From Candidatus Gastranaerophilales bacterium (lineage in GTDB: Bacteria; Cyanobacteriota; Vampirovibrionia; Gastranaerophilales; Gastranaerophilaceae), in contig CALUQI010000004.1 in NCBI GenBank assembly GCA_944322875.1, positions 1 to 41,112 on the forward strand: 41,112 bases of DNA, read 5' to 3'. The stretch's first letter is position 1, and each line of letters opens with the position of its first letter. The notes under the pieces were generated by a model, which searched no databases, was not told the DNA's origin, and saw only the letters and a program-made list of their open reading frames with translations. The position numbers and the translations under genes were made by a program. Shown in pieces: positions 39,867-41,112 of this stretch.

Positions 39867-40907
39867 TTAGTTGTTTTTTTTATTTAGTGCAGCAATGTCT
39901 GCAACTCGTAATGCAAAATATGGTTTATCTTTTTCTATCAAAAACATTACGAACGTGTCATCAAAATAGAATTCAGCTGGTTTTCTGGCAACCGGTACAG
40001 GCATTGACATTTTCATTATTAATGCTGCTTCACTTTTGAGTTTTATTCCTTTGTTATCCATTTTGAAATCAATACTTTGAATTGCTTGATCAATTGTTAA
40101 ATCTGCATTTTTGATAGTTTTTCCCTGAATTTCAGGGTATTGATTCAGACTTTTAAAACTTATAAACGGGATTTTAAGTTTATCTTTTTCACCGAATCTT
40201 CTGCTTTCGGTATGTTCTTGTGATTTTCTAATCATATCATTGTATAAAGTTTCTAATGATTTGTTATCATCAGTTCTGTACAAAAGTACTTTATCGTTTT
40301 GTTTAGTACTAAGTTCAACTGCAAAGTCTTTTGGATTGTTATAGAATAGTACGGTAACATTTTCTCGAAGCTCTTCTTGACTTTTTTCATTTATACCAAA
40401 ATATTGAACTTTTTTGTTGTTAAGTTTTCCGAACTTATCTTTTTTTAATTCGTCAAAACTATTCAAGAACTCAAAATCTTTTTTTAACATGGCGTATACA
40501 AGATAATTTCTTCCGCTCCAATCTATATTTTCAAGTAAATCACTTGTTTCATTAAATTTTTCGATTAAAGCTGTTTCAATTTGTTTTTTCAGATTTTTGT
40601 TAGCAAATCCGTGTGCTGCGTAATAAGCACTATCAGAAAGCATTTCTTTCACAAATTCTTGTTGATTGAGTTCTTCCGCGAGTTTAGACGGACCGTCGGT
40701 AAATTCTATAGGAGATTTAACAACATTATCCATCAAATCATTCCAAGCCAGTTGAAAAGTTCCTGCCCAAACTTTATTTTGATCCTGTGTTTCAGTAGAG
40801 AACATTGGCATTACGACAAGTTCCGTCTCAGGGGTCTTTTTGAAAAATGCAAAAGCGGAGCTTGATAGCAGTATCATTGACATTAGTGTTAGAACTATTT
40901 TTTTCAT
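39867..40907 (-). CDS. secreted protein with remote serpin resemblance
   Basis: A 346-residue protein with a signal peptide (KKIVLTLMSMILLSSSAFA). The mature part has no Cys and no enzyme motif. The C-terminus reads KLKSEAALIMKMSMPVPVAR, then EFYFDDTFVMFLIEKDKPYF and ALRVADI; the order of a Glu-Ala-Ala segment, a variable loop, a Phe-rich strand and a final strand recalls the reactive loop and last strands of serpins, and the length fits. This is pattern resemblance only. The start follows AAAGGATTTATTC. The partial gene upstream ends 16 bases before it, so they are probably one unit, ended by the terminator at 39822-39850. Confidence 0.6.
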   Translation of the reverse strand: MKKIVLTLMSMILLSSSAFAFFKKTPETELVVMPMFSTETQDQNKVWAGTFQLAWNDLMDNVVKSPIEFTDGPSKLAEELNQQEFVKEMLSDSAYYAAHGFANKNLKKQIETALIEKFNETSDLLENIDWSGRNYLVYAMLKKDFEFLNSFDELKKDKFGKLNNKKVQYFGINEKSQEELRENVTVLFYNNPKDFAVELSTKQNDKVLLYRTDDNKSLETLYNDMIRKSQEHTESRRFGEKDKLKIPFISFKSLNQYPEIQGKTIKNADLTIDQAIQSIDFKMDNKGIKLKSEAALIMKMSMPVPVARKPAEFYFDDTFVMFLIEKDKPYFALRVADIAALNKKNN

Positions 40908-40923
40908 GAATAAATCCTTTCTG

Positions 40924-41112
40924 TTATATATTCAAAAATCTAAAAAAACTTTCTAAAAAACCTTTAGTATCTTTTGAATGTGGAATATTTGCTGACTTAT
41001 AATATTTTTCATAGCTTTTAATTATGTTTTCCGGTAAATCTTCACCTTTATCCATAATATAAGATAAAAATTCAAGATAATCATCCTGCTCTTCTCGGTA
41101 TAAATTATCCCG
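40924..41112 (-). CDS. C-terminal end of an unidentified protein (partial)
   Basis: An open frame enters from the right edge and ends at 40926-40924 (TAA). The visible 62 residues are charged and probably helical (DNLYREEQDDYLEFLSYIM, then DLPENIIKSYEKYYKSANIP, ending GFLESFFRFLNI). The Asp/Glu/Tyr-rich helical pattern does not identify a family. It lies 16 bases upstream of the serpin-like gene on the same strand, so co-transcription is likely. Confidence 0.7.
   Translation of the reverse strand, partial: RDNLYREEQDDYLEFLSYIMDKGEDLPENIIKSYEKYYKSANIPHSKDTKGFLESFFRFLNI

Overview
This AT-rich window looks like a chromosomal piece from a non-photosynthetic relative of the Cyanobacteria (Melainabacteria/Vampirovibrionia, most likely the gut order Gastranaerophilales). 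The main evidence is an RNA polymerase beta' subunit split into rpoC1 and rpoC2, with an insertion of about 650 residues in the rpoC2 trigger loop, the architecture known from Cyanobacteria. No photosynthesis gene is present. A complete minCDE set, a GT9 sugar transferase and a bifurcating-type electron transfer flavoprotein fit a fermentative cell with a Gram-negative-type envelope. The lineage is an inference; no 16S gene is in the window.

Layout. 1-3500 (-): start of the S10 ribosomal operon (rpsJ-rplC-rplD-rplW-rplB-rpsS-rplV), with a strong promoter at 3611-3639 and a structured rpsJ-rplC spacer. 3960-7179 (-): minCDE behind a lytic transglycosylase with an EF-hand; MinE has a long acidic tail ending in a cysteine cluster. 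7334-9703 (+): degenerate Nudix/winged-helix regulator, secG, tcdA and a short-chain dehydrogenase. 9706-12265: a GT9 glycosyltransferase diverging from comM, each with a TATAAT six bases before its ATG, so both look leaderless. 12260-13984 (-): small hypothetical, two-gene chromate-type transporter and an unannotated 53-residue gene. 14076-23258 (-): rpoB-rpoC1-rpoC2 with promoter, leader and terminator. 23453-26305 (-): one unit carrying tRNA-Lys, a GH77 4-alpha-glucanotransferase and a secreted TPR/beta-propeller-like protein.

26438-29507 is the most accessory-like part: a sugar nucleotidyltransferase, a CAU-anticodon tRNA, a stretch with an IS3-like end and an orphan terminator, a secreted Asn-rich adhesin-like protein, a possible gene remnant and tRNA-Cys. 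29679-33771 (+) is a tightly coupled operon: an NfnA/SudB-type flavoprotein without its usual large subunit, a 60-residue four-cysteine protein, etfB, etfA and purA. 33826-41112 holds an M16 peptidase, a DUF378 membrane protein, gap, a small hypothetical, radA (also leaderless-looking), a secreted protein with a faint serpin resemblance and a truncated gene at the window edge.

The best candidates for something undescribed are the Nfn-like/four-Cys/Etf/purA operon, the recurrent TATAAT-N6-ATG leaderless starts, the cysteine-tailed MinE, and a recurring N-terminal Asn-Phe(-Gly) motif on otherwise unrelated proteins. No CRISPR array, complete insertion sequence, prophage or known defence system was seen.
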